Notes under the pieces: generated by a model
Database searches by the model: none
The model's input: only the letters and a program-made list of their open reading frames with translations
What the model was told of the DNA's origin: nothing
Part shown: in pieces, positions 1-8,284 of the stretch
How the letters are laid out: each line of letters opens with the position of its first letter
Numbering within the stretch: the first letter of the stretch is position 1
Source: Bacilli bacterium
GTDB lineage: Bacteria; Bacillota_I; Bacilli_A; RFN20; CAG-826
Assembly (NCBI GenBank): GCA_900767825.1
Contig: CAAGAN010000020.1
Location: 1-64,000, forward strand
Direction of reading: 5' to 3'
DNA length: 64,000 nt
Program-made: the position numbers and the translations under genes

Positions 1-185
1 TAGTGGGAATATTGCAATAACCACATAGCGAAGCACAAGTCCGTTGTCGTGAGGCATGGGATGAAAGAAGTGCGTAGCAAATAGACTGGGTAACGAACAG
101 AAACTTGATATTAAGGCGTATCTTTGGGTGGTGTTGGTTCCAAACAACCTAAAACCACGTGCAATCTGATAAAGGCAATTTAATT
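1..185. other. Structured non-coding stretch, possibly group II intron domain I remnant
   Basis: No coding frame on the + strand survives more than about 25 codons. The segment has local base-pairing, for example GTGGT at 125-129 with ACCAC about 25 bases later and an inner GTTG/CAAC pair. Its purine-rich texture (GTAACGAACAGAAAC and similar) resembles the 5' structured part of bacterial group II introns, but no reverse transcriptase follows and domain V is not visible. The resemblance is from memory of intron texture, not an alignment. It could also be another structured RNA cut by the window edge. Confidence 0.3.
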
Positions 186-191
186 TTCACC

Positions 192-232
192 ATTTTGGGG
201 AAAATAACTTTCACCAATTTGGACAACGTAGC
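192..232. repeat. Paired TTTCACCA-TTGG direct repeats, IS-end-like
   Basis: Two near-identical 14-base units, TTTCACCATTTTGG and TTTCACCAATTTGG, lie about 25 bases apart with TGGGGAAAATAAC between them. Repeated motifs of this kind occur in the ends of IS21-type elements. No transposase gene is present in the window, so at most this is an isolated end. Confidence 0.3.
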
Positions 233-333
233 CAAAAATACCTATGATCAATGGCGGATTTGGTGCTTTGATACCATTTGTTGCAATGATTCTGTCAAGT
301 AACACAACATTCTTTTTTATAAGTATGGGAAGA

Positions 334-362
334 TTGAATGTCGACACAAAGTTTACTCTAAT
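334..362 (+). promoter_or_regulatory. Candidate promoter with leaderless start
   Basis: A TTGAAT -35 (334-339), a 17-base spacer and a TCTAAT -10 (357-362) put the expected transcription start at about 369, the A of the ATG of the next gene. There is no Shine-Dalgarno sequence before that ATG, which supports a leaderless transcript. Confidence 0.4.
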
Positions 363-368
363 TAAACC

Positions 369-1109
369 ATGGCAAAAGAATTAGGCAAAAAAATAAGAAC
401 AATACGATTAAAAAGGAATCTAAGCCAAACTGAAATGGCTGATATTTTAGGTTATTCCGGAAAAGGGATGATCTCTCGCTTAGAAAACGACTCTGCCGAT
501 ATGAGCTATGACAAATTAATGCTCCTATTATCAAAGTTTGGTGATGATTTTACTGAAGAGGAAAAGATATTAGTTCCAATCTCGAAACAAGATTCATATA
601 TACAAACAAAAAGATTGCATATTAAACGTTTGGGCTATAAAGAGTTGGATGATTTGCTCTCTATCAAAGTTAGCAAATTTCAAAGAGAATTCGTAGCAGA
701 AAATTCAATTGCTGTCGTGGAAGCTTACGCTGCTGAAAAAGAAGGAACAAAAACCGAATGCTTTGTTGCTTATGAAAACAACAAACCAGTTGGGTTTGTG
801 TCCATTGCTTTAGGATCAATTGCTGCTGAAGGAGAAAAAGAATGGATGAGAGAATCCTATTGTTTGTGGCGAATTATGGTCGACTCGATTTTTCAAAACA
901 AAGGATATGGTGGAGAAATATTAGACGCTGTTATTGAGTGGTGTTCCTCTATGCCTTTAGGAAGGTCAGAGAAAATATATACAAGTTGTTATAAAAACAA
1001 TACTCAAGCGATCAATTTATATCATTCTCGCAGATTTGTAGAAACTGGCGAAACTGTCGATGGAGAGATTATTTTATCAAGGATTATTGAGGAGAGACAC
1101 GATGAATAA
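369..1109 (+). CDS. XRE helix-turn-helix / GNAT N-acetyltransferase fusion
   Basis: Residues 5-58 form an XRE/Cro-type DNA-binding domain (LSQTEMADILGY followed by the recognition-helix region GKGMISRLEN). Residues 78-240 are a GNAT acetyltransferase with the acetyl-CoA binding motif QNKGYGG at 176-182 and a C-terminal NNTQAINLY segment. GNAT enzymes move an acetyl group from acetyl-CoA to an amine; the substrate cannot be read from sequence. The fusion suggests an enzyme that also controls its own transcription, as an inference. No ribosome site precedes the ATG, and a promoter places the start of RNA at the ATG itself. The stop overlaps the following gene by 8 bases, so the two are probably co-expressed. 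Two further XRE-acetyltransferase fusions occur in this window. Confidence 0.85.
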   Translation: MAKELGKKIRTIRLKRNLSQTEMADILGYSGKGMISRLENDSADMSYDKLMLLLSKFGDDFTEEEKILVPISKQDSYIQTKRLHIKRLGYKELDDLLSIKVSKFQREFVAENSIAVVEAYAAEKEGTKTECFVAYENNKPVGFVSIALGSIAAEGEKEWMRESYCLWRIMVDSIFQNKGYGGEILDAVIEWCSSMPLGRSEKIYTSCYKNNTQAINLYHSRRFVETGETVDGEIILSRIIEERHDE

Positions 1110-2001
1110 ATATGAAATTGTGAAGTTTGAGCAAGGCGATCTCGCTTTGGCTGTTAATGTGTCCCCGGAGGAAGAGACGGTGTGGTTATCTTTGAATGAG
1201 ATTTGCCTCTTATTCGGAAGAGATAAATCGGTTATTTCTAGACACATTAAAAAAATATTTAAAGAAGGTGAATTGACCGAAAAGGAAACTGTTGCAAAAA
1301 ATGCAACTGTTCAACACGAAGGCGGAAAATTGGTTACCAGAAATATCGATTACTATAATCTTGATGTAATTATTTCCGTTGGTTATCGTGTGAAATCTCA
1401 AAACGGGATTGTATTTAGAAGATGGGCAAATTCAGTTCTTAAAGAATATTTGTTAAAAGGATATGTGATTAACGAAGAAAGAACTCTAGTGACTAATGAA
1501 AACTACGTCAATTTAATTCATAAGGTCGAAGGAGTGCTAGAAAAGAAAGTAGATGAACTAGACAATAGAGTCACAAAAATAGAAGAATCGCATGTGGCGG
1601 AAAGAGAAAAAATCTTCTTTGACGGTCAGTTCTTTGATGCCCGTGTGTTTCTAAAAGAATTATTTATCAAAGCAGAAAAAGAGATAATTCTAATAGACCC
1701 CTATGCTGATATCTTAGCTTTGGATTATATTAAGGGAAAAAGTAATGGCGTCGTTATCAACTTATTCATTTCGTCAAAAGCAAAATTATCTAAAGAAGAT
1801 GTTAACTCATTCAACAATCAATATGGTGGCTTGTCCGTTAAGATTAACGATGCTTTTCACGATAGATTCTTGATTATTGATGAACGCATTTGCTATTCGT
1901 TGGGCGCTTCCCTTAATTACGCTGGTAAAAAAGCATTTGCTATTACGCGAATAGAAAATATCACTTTTATTGAAACTTTAAAGAAACGATTACTAGCTTA
2001 A
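1102..2001 (+). CDS. RhuM-family protein fused to phospholipase D-like domain
   Basis: The N-terminal half matches the virulence RhuM family (GRDKSVISRHIKKIF, then YYNLDVIISVGYRVKSQ and FRRWANSVLKEYLLKGY), a family common on mobile and accessory DNA whose biochemical role is unsettled. A coiled segment follows (about 130-170). The C-terminal part (about 180-299) resembles a single-HKD phospholipase D-like domain, with FHDRFLIID as the catalytic-type motif (His and Asp kept, the usual Lys replaced by Arg). The start at 1102 is chosen because it gives the conserved N-terminus, although an in-frame start lies upstream at 1060. It overlaps the previous gene by 8 bases. A broken RhuM relative lies at the other end of the window (62646-62850). 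Confidence 0.8.
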   Translation: MNKYEIVKFEQGDLALAVNVSPEEETVWLSLNEICLLFGRDKSVISRHIKKIFKEGELTEKETVAKNATVQHEGGKLVTRNIDYYNLDVIISVGYRVKSQNGIVFRRWANSVLKEYLLKGYVINEERTLVTNENYVNLIHKVEGVLEKKVDELDNRVTKIEESHVAEREKIFFDGQFFDARVFLKELFIKAEKEIILIDPYADILALDYIKGKSNGVVINLFISSKAKLSKEDVNSFNNQYGGLSVKINDAFHDRFLIIDERICYSLGASLNYAGKKAFAITRIENITFIETLKKRLLA

Positions 2002-2044
2002 AACTGCCATTACGCCTGTACGTTAAGGACATTAAGAAAATTGT

Positions 2045-2072
2045 GAGATGATACTAAGTTTCATCTCTTTTT
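2045..2072 (+). terminator. Rho-independent terminator after the RhuM gene
   Basis: A perfect 7-bp stem (GAGATGA / TCATCTC) with a 9-base loop is followed by TTTTT. It ends the two-gene unit that starts at 369. Confidence 0.8.
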
Positions 2073-2139
2073 CCTGTTTAAGGTAGAAAAAATGGTATAA
2101 ATTTGGTAGAATATTAATGATAATATTAGTCTAACTGAT

Positions 2140-2628
2140 ATGGCAAAGATTAAAAATTCAGAATTTCCAGCTGATGTCATTAAGAATTGGATGAGATTAA
2201 GGGCAACTATTGAATTTCTTGGTATATGGAGACAAATAAATAACCCTGATTTTAACGTGGTCGAATTCGACCAGTTTAAAAATGAATCTGGTCATAATTA
2301 CTTTGTAATGACGCTGACTAAATGGGTAAAAAATACTAATGCAATTGGATTCAAAACAAAATCTGGTAAATATGGCGGCGGTACATTTGCTCATCCCGAT
2401 ATTGCATTAGAATTTGCTTCTTGGATTTCTGCCGAAGTTAAACTATCCATAATTAAGAAATTCCAACGATTAAAGATTTAGGAATCTGAACAGCTTGAGT
2501 GGCACGAGAAGAGACTACTAACTAAACTTAATTATTTAATCCACACTGACGCTACTAAAGAATATAAAGAAATAAACCCCTCGAAATCGGTGGGTTTAAA
2601 CTGGTCGAATTCGACGCGGTTAAAAAGG
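2140..2628 (+). pseudogene. KilA-N domain gene with internal stop (degraded)
   Basis: The first 113 codons give a typical KilA-N domain (FLGIWRQINNPDFNVVEFDQF, then WVKNTNAIGFKTKSGKYGG, THIS-type end EFASWISAEVKLSIIKKFQR). A TAG at 2479-2481 interrupts it, yet the same frame continues with ESEQLEWHEKRLLTKLNY and IHTDATKE, which is the normal continuation of this family (RLS-W---R-L-K-NYRIHTDAIKE). The gene is therefore full-length in origin but carries a nonsense change. Near 2594-2628 another frame reads FKLVEFDAVKK, which is the internal VEFD segment of a KilA-N protein again. This suggests recombination between two KilA-N copies before the next gene. KilA-N proteins are DNA-binding and typical of phages and mobile DNA. 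Confidence 0.75.
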
Positions 2629-2636
2629 AGAGAATT

Positions 2637-3536
2637 ATGGCATACAAAGTATTGGGAGATAGAATCAAGAAGATTCGCTTGGACAACAATATGTCTCAGC
2701 AAGAATTCGCGGAAGCTTTAGGCTACACCCATAAATCAATGATAAATAAATTGGAAACGGGATTAACCGATATGTCTTTTGATAAGGTAATCAAGCTGAT
2801 TCTTGAATTTAAGGTAAATGCAAATGAATTCCTGGGCTTATCGGATAAGGATGGAAGTGATTTAATGTATCGAGCAGAAAAGGCCGATAAACCTGACTGG
2901 AGAAGAATCCATCCTCTTAAATCAAAAGATGAAAGTGTGGTTTATGTTAAGCCAACATTGATAGATTGTCCAAATATCAAAGTAGGGGAATATACGTATT
3001 TTGATGGCCAAAACTTCCAAAAGCACGTAACTCATCATTATGACTTTATAGGTGATAAATTGATTATTGGCAAGTTCTGCCAAATAGGTAGGGGCGTGGA
3101 ATTCATTATGAATGGGGCGAACCATCAAATGAATTCGGCATCGACATATCCTTTCTATATCTTTAATGGCTGGAAGCAAGACCAACCCAAAAAAGAAGAC
3201 TTGCCATATAAAGGTGACACAGTCATTGGAAATGATGTCTATATTGGGCAAAACGTTACATTCTTGCCAGGCGTCCATGTCGGCGATGGGTGTATTATTG
3301 GTGCTAATTCAGTGGTCGCGAAAGATATTTTGCCATATTCAGTCGTAGTTGGTAATCCCGCTAGAGTAGTAAGAAAACGTTTTGATGATGAGACGATTGA
3401 TCTTTTAGAAAAATTACAGTGGTGGAATAAGACTGCAAACCAAATTCAAAAGATTATCCCTCTTCTTTCTAATGGCGATATCAACTATGTTAAAGAAGAA
3501 ATTAAAAGTATTTTAGGTGGAGATGAACATCTCTAA
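2637..3536 (+). CDS. XRE helix-turn-helix / CatB-Vat type hexapeptide acetyltransferase fusion
   Basis: Residues 5-62 are an XRE domain (MSQQEFAEALGY, SMINKLE, TDMSFDK) close to that of the gene at 369. Residues about 100-275 form a left-handed beta-helix acetyltransferase of the xenobiotic (CatB/Vat) type: repeated hexapeptides (KLIIGKFCQIGRGV, DTVIGNDVYIGQNV, GCIIGANSVV), the catalytic-type histidine in GANHQMN (His163), and the closing VVGNPARVVRKRF. Members acetylate chloramphenicol, streptogramins or other hydroxylated molecules; the true substrate is unknown and resistance is not implied. A good AAGGAG ribosome site precedes the ATG. The N-terminal DNA-binding domain is an unusual addition to this enzyme family. 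Confidence 0.85.
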   Translation: MAYKVLGDRIKKIRLDNNMSQQEFAEALGYTHKSMINKLETGLTDMSFDKVIKLILEFKVNANEFLGLSDKDGSDLMYRAEKADKPDWRRIHPLKSKDESVVYVKPTLIDCPNIKVGEYTYFDGQNFQKHVTHHYDFIGDKLIIGKFCQIGRGVEFIMNGANHQMNSASTYPFYIFNGWKQDQPKKEDLPYKGDTVIGNDVYIGQNVTFLPGVHVGDGCIIGANSVVAKDILPYSVVVGNPARVVRKRFDDETIDLLEKLQWWNKTANQIQKIIPLLSNGDINYVKEEIKSILGGDEHL

Positions 3537-4003
3537 TAATGGTATTATTTCAATATCTTAACGCTACTTAGAGGATATAAGGATTCTGCGACGTATTTTT
3601 CTGTAAGCATGATCTTTTTTGTTGCATTTTAAGCATAAAAGATTTCTAGAGACGACTTATTGAATGGATCTTTGAATAATCTAGTTATGCAAAAAGGTGC
3701 AATTATTGATGATGACATGTAAGCATCTAGAATGTAACTAAATGTCTTTCATGAAAGCACTTGCCGTTAGGAATTTAAGGGCTTGTGGGGCCATTAGTAG
3801 GTTATTTGTTTCCACCTATTATTCCTGTTTTTGCGAAGAAACACCTCCAAGGATGTTTTAATCCAGGCTTTCATTTTAGGCGTCATGTCCATGCCTACAT
3901 TATTGATAGCACTTTACAACCAATTTTTGTTGGAATTCAATTCACCGCAAAAATAGAGAATGATTAATATGTATAATATATAACAAGAAATAGGAGCGTT
4001 ATT
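3537..4003. other. Intergenic region with no recognised gene
   Basis: There are 467 bases without a recognisable gene. A 60-codon open frame at 3785-3967 shows no family features and has no ribosome site. The stretch includes the palindrome CTTTCATGAAAG near 3750 and a TATAAT at 3972-3977 that may be the -10 element for the downstream fucU. It looks like decayed coding DNA, but I could not name the source. Confidence 0.5.
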
Positions 4004-4426
4004 ATGTTAAAAAATATACCACCTTGCCTTAGTCCTGAATTATTAAAGGTACTTGATGAAATGGGACATGGGGATGAAATTGTTATCGGAGATGGGAATT
4101 TCCCTGGTTCAAGTTTAGGCCCAAAAGTTATTCGTGCCGATGGAATAGGAGGAGAAGAACTTCTTGATGCTATCTTGACTTTGATTCCTCTAGATACCTA
4201 TAGCAAGGCCAATTTCTTCTTAATGGAAACTACAAACGGTGATCCTACTCCTGAGATTTGGGCTAAATATGATTCAATCGCATTGAAAAAAGAGCCAAAT
4301 ACACGCAAGGAAATGATTGAACGTTTCGCTTTTTATGAACGTGCTAAAAAGGCTTATTGCATCATTCAAAGTGGTGAAACTGCAATCTATGCAAATATCA
4401 TCCTTAAAAAAGGTGTAGTGAAATAA
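4004..4426 (+). CDS. fucU: L-fucose mutarotase (RbsD/FucU family)
   Basis: FucU interconverts the alpha and beta anomers of L-fucose (related members act on ribose) in the cytoplasm, feeding fucose isomerase. The 140-residue length is the family norm. Conserved blocks are easily seen: LSPELLKVLDEMGHGDEIVI with the catalytic-type His, GPKVIRADG, FAFYERAKKAYCIIQSGE and the end NIILKKGV. A TAGGAG ribosome site lies 8-9 bases before the ATG. No fucose isomerase, kinase or transporter is next to it, so it is an orphan here; a link to the glycan genes in the second half of the window is possible but not shown. Confidence 0.9.
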   Translation: MLKNIPPCLSPELLKVLDEMGHGDEIVIGDGNFPGSSLGPKVIRADGIGGEELLDAILTLIPLDTYSKANFFLMETTNGDPTPEIWAKYDSIALKKEPNTRKEMIERFAFYERAKKAYCIIQSGETAIYANIILKKGVVK

Positions 4427-4545
4427 AATATCGATTCTTAAAGCCACTTTTGTCTTCTTTGCAATGAAGGATTTTGTTAGGCTGCCGTATTAGGAAGTTT
4501 TTCTTTATTCTTTTCTCTTACTAGTCTACAATACTCAATGCAAAC

Positions 4546-4622
4546 GCGCCCGTAGCTCAGTTGGATAGAGCACTTCCCTCCTAAGGAAGGGGTCAGCCGT
4601 TCGAGTCGGCTCGGGCGCGCCA
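4546..4622 (+). tRNA. tRNA-Arg (anticodon CCT)
   Basis: A complete cloverleaf: acceptor GCGCCCG pairs with CGGGCGC, the D arm is GCTC/GAGC, the anticodon stem CTTCC/GGAAG holds the loop CTCCTAA (anticodon CCT), the T arm is AGCCG/CGGCT, and CCA is encoded. It reads AGG codons. A TACAAT -10-like box lies at 4527-4532. Confidence 0.97.
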
Positions 4623-4636
4623 GTTGCAATTATTTG

Positions 4637-4660
4637 CGCCGAATGATTCGGTGTTTTTTC
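4637..4660 (+). terminator. Terminator after tRNA-Arg(CCT)
   Basis: A stem CGCCGA/TCGGTG with one G-T pair and a 5-base loop is followed by TTTTTT. Confidence 0.7.
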
Positions 4661-4691
4661 TTATATAGGATAAAGTTCGATTATTGCAGAT

Positions 4692-4892
4692 GTGTATTGT
4701 TCGAACCTATTCGAATGTAGATGTTTTTGTTTGGACTGTGAATCAAAAGAGGAAAATGTTAAAGAAATTAAAAAATGCAATCGTCAAAAACAATTGGAAG
4801 AAAGAGCACTCCAATTGCAAGATCCATATTTGTATGAGATTTATAAATTTATTGAGTCTAGATTCCCTTTTTCTAATTTATGTTACAATTAG
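4692..4892 (+). CDS. Possible small cysteine-containing protein
   Basis: A 66-codon frame starting with GTG encodes a peptide with five cysteines near its start (CRCFCLDC) and a charged helical second half (KQLEERALQLQDPYLYEIYK). Composition looks more protein-like than random, but the ribosome site is weak and the stop overlaps the presumed promoter of the next gene. It has no recognised family. It may be a remnant or not translated. Confidence 0.25.
   Translation: MYCSNLFECRCFCLDCESKEENVKEIKKCNRQKQLEERALQLQDPYLYEIYKFIESRFPFSNLCYN
4881..4889 (+). promoter_or_regulatory. Extended -10 promoter for the sensor gene pair
   Basis: TGTTACAAT matches an extended -10 (TGnTATAAT type), about 30 bases before the first sensor gene. 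No clear -35 is visible, as expected for this promoter type. Confidence 0.4.
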
Positions 4893-4918
4893 GTCAATAA
4901 AGAAAGAAAAAGTAAGGG

Positions 4919-6583
4919 ATGAGCCAAGAAAAGAAACGTTTGTTTATATATACCTCTTTCTTTGTCTTGTTTTTGCTTGCCGAATTATTAGTAGGGCTTG
5001 CATATGATCTTGACGGCTTTCCTAGCGTTGTCTTAACCTTTATTTCTAATTTGATTCTTTTCTCTTTGATTATCGTATGGGGCATATCTATTAAGCATAG
5101 AGTGGTGGCTAAGTCTATGGGAAGGACATTGCTAGCGGTAGCTTTATTTTTGCTACTAGGCCTTTTCTTAAGATTTATAAAATATAATTTATCAGTAAAA
5201 GATAGCACCGCGAGTAGATATCTATGGTATTCATATTATCTTCCTTGGTGTCTAACTCCTCCTACATTGCTGCTTGCTACATTGGACATAGAAAGAAAAA
5301 CAAATAAGCCACTTAATAAATTACTCTATTTAGTTTATCTCCCTGCTATAACTTTATCTTTATTGGTATTTACGAATGATTTCCATGAACTAGCGTTCTC
5401 TTTTGGAGATGTAACTACATTTGACTATTCCTATAAACATGAAATAGTCTATTACCTAGTTTTAGTCTGGGTATATGGAGTAGTTGCTAGCTGCCTAATT
5501 GTCTTATTTATTAAATGCAGGGTTTCTTCTGCTAGAAAGAAGATATGGGTACCGTTATGTTGCTTGGCCCTAGGTGCGTCTTTTATAGTAATTACATTTG
5601 CGACTTCAATAGGTAAATATTTTAAGCAGCCAGAAGTAATTGCATTTGTCTATATGATGGTTATTGAAAGCTGCATCATTATAGGATTAATCCCATCTAA
5701 TGCGAATTATGTTGGATATTTTAATGTATCAAGAATTTCTGCCTTCATCGCCGATATGAATCTAAATGTTGTTTGTGTTTCAAATGATGTAAAGCTACCC
5801 AAAAAAGAATTAATGAAAGAAGCTCTTAAGAAACCCGTTATAATAAAAAAGAATACTAGATTCTCTGCAAAACCCATACATGGGGGCTATCTTTTCTATT
5901 ATGAAGACCTATCTAGAATCAATAAAATAAATGATGAACTTAATGAAATAAAGCAAACTTTACTAGAAGAAAATTATCTAATTTCGGCCGAGAATGAATT
6001 AAAGGAAAAGAAAGCAATTGTTGATGAACAAAATAGGTTATATGACAAGATAGATAATCTTATTAAACCCGAGATGGATAAAGTTAAGGGAATATTAAAA
6101 TCTATAAGTATAGAAGATAAGGATTTTGATAATAAGATGCGTTTAGCTTGCTTGTATGTTGCCTATATAAAAAGAAGAAGTAATTTGGCCATGATAATGG
6201 AAAATAAGCTAGACACATCATCAAATGAACTAGTTTATGCGATTAAAGAATCTCTTGATTATCTTTCTTTCTATGGGATTAGGTCTTCTTTTGCCTATGA
6301 AGGGGAAACTAGTCTAGATAATAAAGTAGGTGGACTTATATTTGAATTCTACCAAGATTGCATAATACGTTCTTTAAATTCTATCCATTCTTGCCTAGTT
6401 AAGTTAGAATGCAAGCCTAATAAAGTTGTTATTAAAGTGATCCTAGATGAAAAGATCACCTACTTTGATTTGGATTATAAGAAAAAGGAAATAGAAGAAT
6501 CTAACGGGATAATGAAAATATCTATTAAAGATAATTCTACTTACTGCGAACTTGAATTTAACAATTTGGAGGCAGCCAAATGA
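4919..6583 (+). CDS. Seven-helix membrane sensor, histidine-kinase-like without phosphorylatable His
   Basis: The first about 270 residues hold seven to eight hydrophobic helices in the pattern of the histidine-kinase N-terminal 7TM sensor region. A short cytoplasmic segment (GGYLFYYEDLSRI) and a coiled coil (about 325-390, NELKEKKAIVDEQNRLYDKI) follow. The C-terminal part aligns in layout with the kinase core, but I see no HisKA histidine and no N, G1 or G2 ATP-binding boxes, so it probably does not phosphorylate by itself. It overlaps the next gene by four bases (ATGA), so the two are translationally coupled and likely form one sensor complex. The signal and the partner response regulator are not visible. 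Confidence 0.7.
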   Translation: MSQEKKRLFIYTSFFVLFLLAELLVGLAYDLDGFPSVVLTFISNLILFSLIIVWGISIKHRVVAKSMGRTLLAVALFLLLGLFLRFIKYNLSVKDSTASRYLWYSYYLPWCLTPPTLLLATLDIERKTNKPLNKLLYLVYLPAITLSLLVFTNDFHELAFSFGDVTTFDYSYKHEIVYYLVLVWVYGVVASCLIVLFIKCRVSSARKKIWVPLCCLALGASFIVITFATSIGKYFKQPEVIAFVYMMVIESCIIIGLIPSNANYVGYFNVSRISAFIADMNLNVVCVSNDVKLPKKELMKEALKKPVIIKKNTRFSAKPIHGGYLFYYEDLSRINKINDELNEIKQTLLEENYLISAENELKEKKAIVDEQNRLYDKIDNLIKPEMDKVKGILKSISIEDKDFDNKMRLACLYVAYIKRRSNLAMIMENKLDTSSNELVYAIKESLDYLSFYGIRSSFAYEGETSLDNKVGGLIFEFYQDCIIRSLNSIHSCLVKLECKPNKVVIKVILDEKITYFDLDYKKKEIEESNGIMKISIKDNSTYCELEFNNLEAAK

Positions 6584-7863
6584 GTTTTTATTCCTCTTCA
6601 AGTTCAATTCAATACATCATAGTTATTATTCTTTCTATTGCCTTGCTATTTTCCATTGTCACGATGGCTCTTTCCATTACCTATAAAATTAAGCCAATTT
6701 ACCTAATTCTTTCTATTTTGCTGTTATTATTAAATTCGGTGATGGTCCTTTATTTAATGAAGGGAGCATATCTAAAAAAGATAAATGAAGAGCTATATCC
6801 TGAACTAATGTGGTTTGTATCTTTGCCTTTATGGCTAGTAATCTTTTTGACTTTCCTAATTATCTATTTGAATTGCCTTGCCTTTATTTCGATTAGAGTT
6901 TGGAAGAGTCATCATCTTACTCCTATGTCAATTAAGGAAAGCTTAGATGAATTATCTACTGCGATTTGTATCTATGATAAATCAGGACAGGTAAATCTAG
7001 TTAATTCACTTATGGATGAACTTGCTTTATTAATCATGGATAAGGCTATCCTAAATGGACATGCCTTTTGGGATGATTTGAATAATAAAAAGAGTCCTAT
7101 AACTCTTCCTAATAATGGATTTGAGAAGGGACCTATAGTCAAATTGGATGATGGAAGGGTATATTCGTTCCATAAATATGAACATAGCCAAGGCAAGAAA
7201 GTCTTCTATGAAATAATAGGTACAAATATTACTAGGCGTTACTTGCTTGGGAAGGATTTAGAAGAGAAAAACAAGGACATAAAAGAAATGAATAATCGTT
7301 TTAGAGATTACGGGGATAATATTTTGAATTATACAAAAGAAAATGAAATATTAGCTGCTAAAAGACATATTCACGATAACATGGGTAAATTGCTTTTACT
7401 AAGCAAGATGAAATTAAGTGAATCAATGAGTGAAGAAGATAAAGAAAAATTAATATCGGAATGGGATATTGCCATTGCAGGATTTGGACTTGATTCAAAT
7501 AAAGAAGATACATTAAAGGAATTAATGGATGCCGCTAATTCAATTGGGGTCAAAATCATAATCGATGGAAATAAAATCAATAACCCAAGAATAAGGAAAA
7601 TATTAATTGCAGCATCAATTGAAACAATGACTAATCTAGTCTCCCATGCTAAAGGGGATGAATTATATATATCCTTAAAAGAAGAAGGGCCTTATTTTGT
7701 TGCTATATTTACAAATAATGGCAAACGACCTGAAAAAGAAATAATCGAAGGTGGTGGATTATCTTCTTTAAGGGCTTTAGTAGAAAAAGAATATGGGATA
7801 ATGGAAATAGAAAGCAAGCCTAGATTCTTGCTAAAGATTTCATTGCCTTATAAAAATAATTGA
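6580..7863 (+). CDS. Membrane sensor histidine kinase
   Basis: Three hydrophobic segments in the first 110 residues anchor the protein. A PAS-like region lies at about 120-215, a coiled coil at 222-260, and then a dimerisation segment RHIHDNMGKLLLL whose His265 is the likely phosphate acceptor of the HisKA_3/HDN type. The ATPase domain has an N box (ETMTNLVSHA) and a glycine box (GGGLSSLRALVEKEYG). It would autophosphorylate and pass phosphate to a response regulator, but none is encoded nearby; the next gene is on the other strand. It is coupled to the upstream sensor by a 4-base overlap. Confidence 0.8.
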   Translation: MSFYSSSSSIQYIIVIILSIALLFSIVTMALSITYKIKPIYLILSILLLLLNSVMVLYLMKGAYLKKINEELYPELMWFVSLPLWLVIFLTFLIIYLNCLAFISIRVWKSHHLTPMSIKESLDELSTAICIYDKSGQVNLVNSLMDELALLIMDKAILNGHAFWDDLNNKKSPITLPNNGFEKGPIVKLDDGRVYSFHKYEHSQGKKVFYEIIGTNITRRYLLGKDLEEKNKDIKEMNNRFRDYGDNILNYTKENEILAAKRHIHDNMGKLLLLSKMKLSESMSEEDKEKLISEWDIAIAGFGLDSNKEDTLKELMDAANSIGVKIIIDGNKINNPRIRKILIAASIETMTNLVSHAKGDELYISLKEEGPYFVAIFTNNGKRPEKEIIEGGGLSSLRALVEKEYGIMEIESKPRFLLKISLPYKNN

Positions 7864-8196
7864 TTAGAAAGAGCCTTCGACATCTACTAAAGGAAGTATG
7901 AACATACCTCCTTTTACTTTCTTGAAATTGGATGTCGCTTCTCTTATTTCTTGCTTTAGTTCCTCTACCTTTTCTTCTTCGATAACTATAAATAAAGTTA
8001 GGTTTCCGCTAGGTAAATCCTCAACCATGCTAGCTAAAGAAATAGCCCCGCTTTGGGTGTCTTCAAATTTTGGCAATACATGATGTAAGCCGGAAGTAGG
8101 GATAACTGTCCCGTTATATCCTTGCGAAGATAATTTATGCAATAATTTTTCAGTTGCATCAACGTGATCTAGAATAGCGAACAAAAGAACTTTCAT
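7864..8196 (-). CDS. PII-like small protein (possible cyclic-di-AMP receptor relative)
   Basis: This 110-residue protein begins MKVLLFAILDHVDATEKLL and has a later GNLTLFIVIEEEKVEELKQEI block. The beta-alpha-beta order, an N-terminal LLFAI strand, a flexible TSG loop and a VEEEKV-type strand/helix resemble the PII-like fold, particularly DarA/CdaA-binding receptor proteins. The nucleotide-binding residues cannot be confirmed by eye. It is transcribed alone and convergent with the sensor genes, with the stop codon touching the kinase stop. Function is therefore a fold-level inference. Confidence 0.5.
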   Translation of the reverse strand: MKVLLFAILDHVDATEKLLHKLSSQGYNGTVIPTSGLHHVLPKFEDTQSGAISLASMVEDLPSGNLTLFIVIEEEKVEELKQEIREATSNFKKVKGGMFILPLVDVEGSF

Positions 8197-8284
8197 ATCA
8201 AATACCTTATCAATAAGAGCAAGAATAACTATACCACAAGATTCAACGTTATCTCAATTAATGTAGTTTGGATTTGAATTCTTT

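Noticed and set aside
2637..3536. Calling the CatB/Vat-like protein an antibiotic-resistance enzyme
   Set aside because: The family acts on many substrates, and the XRE fusion has no characterised resistance counterpart that I know of.
3785..3967. 60-codon plus-strand open frame upstream of fucU
   Set aside because: No ribosome site or recognised domain; looks like chance or decayed DNA.
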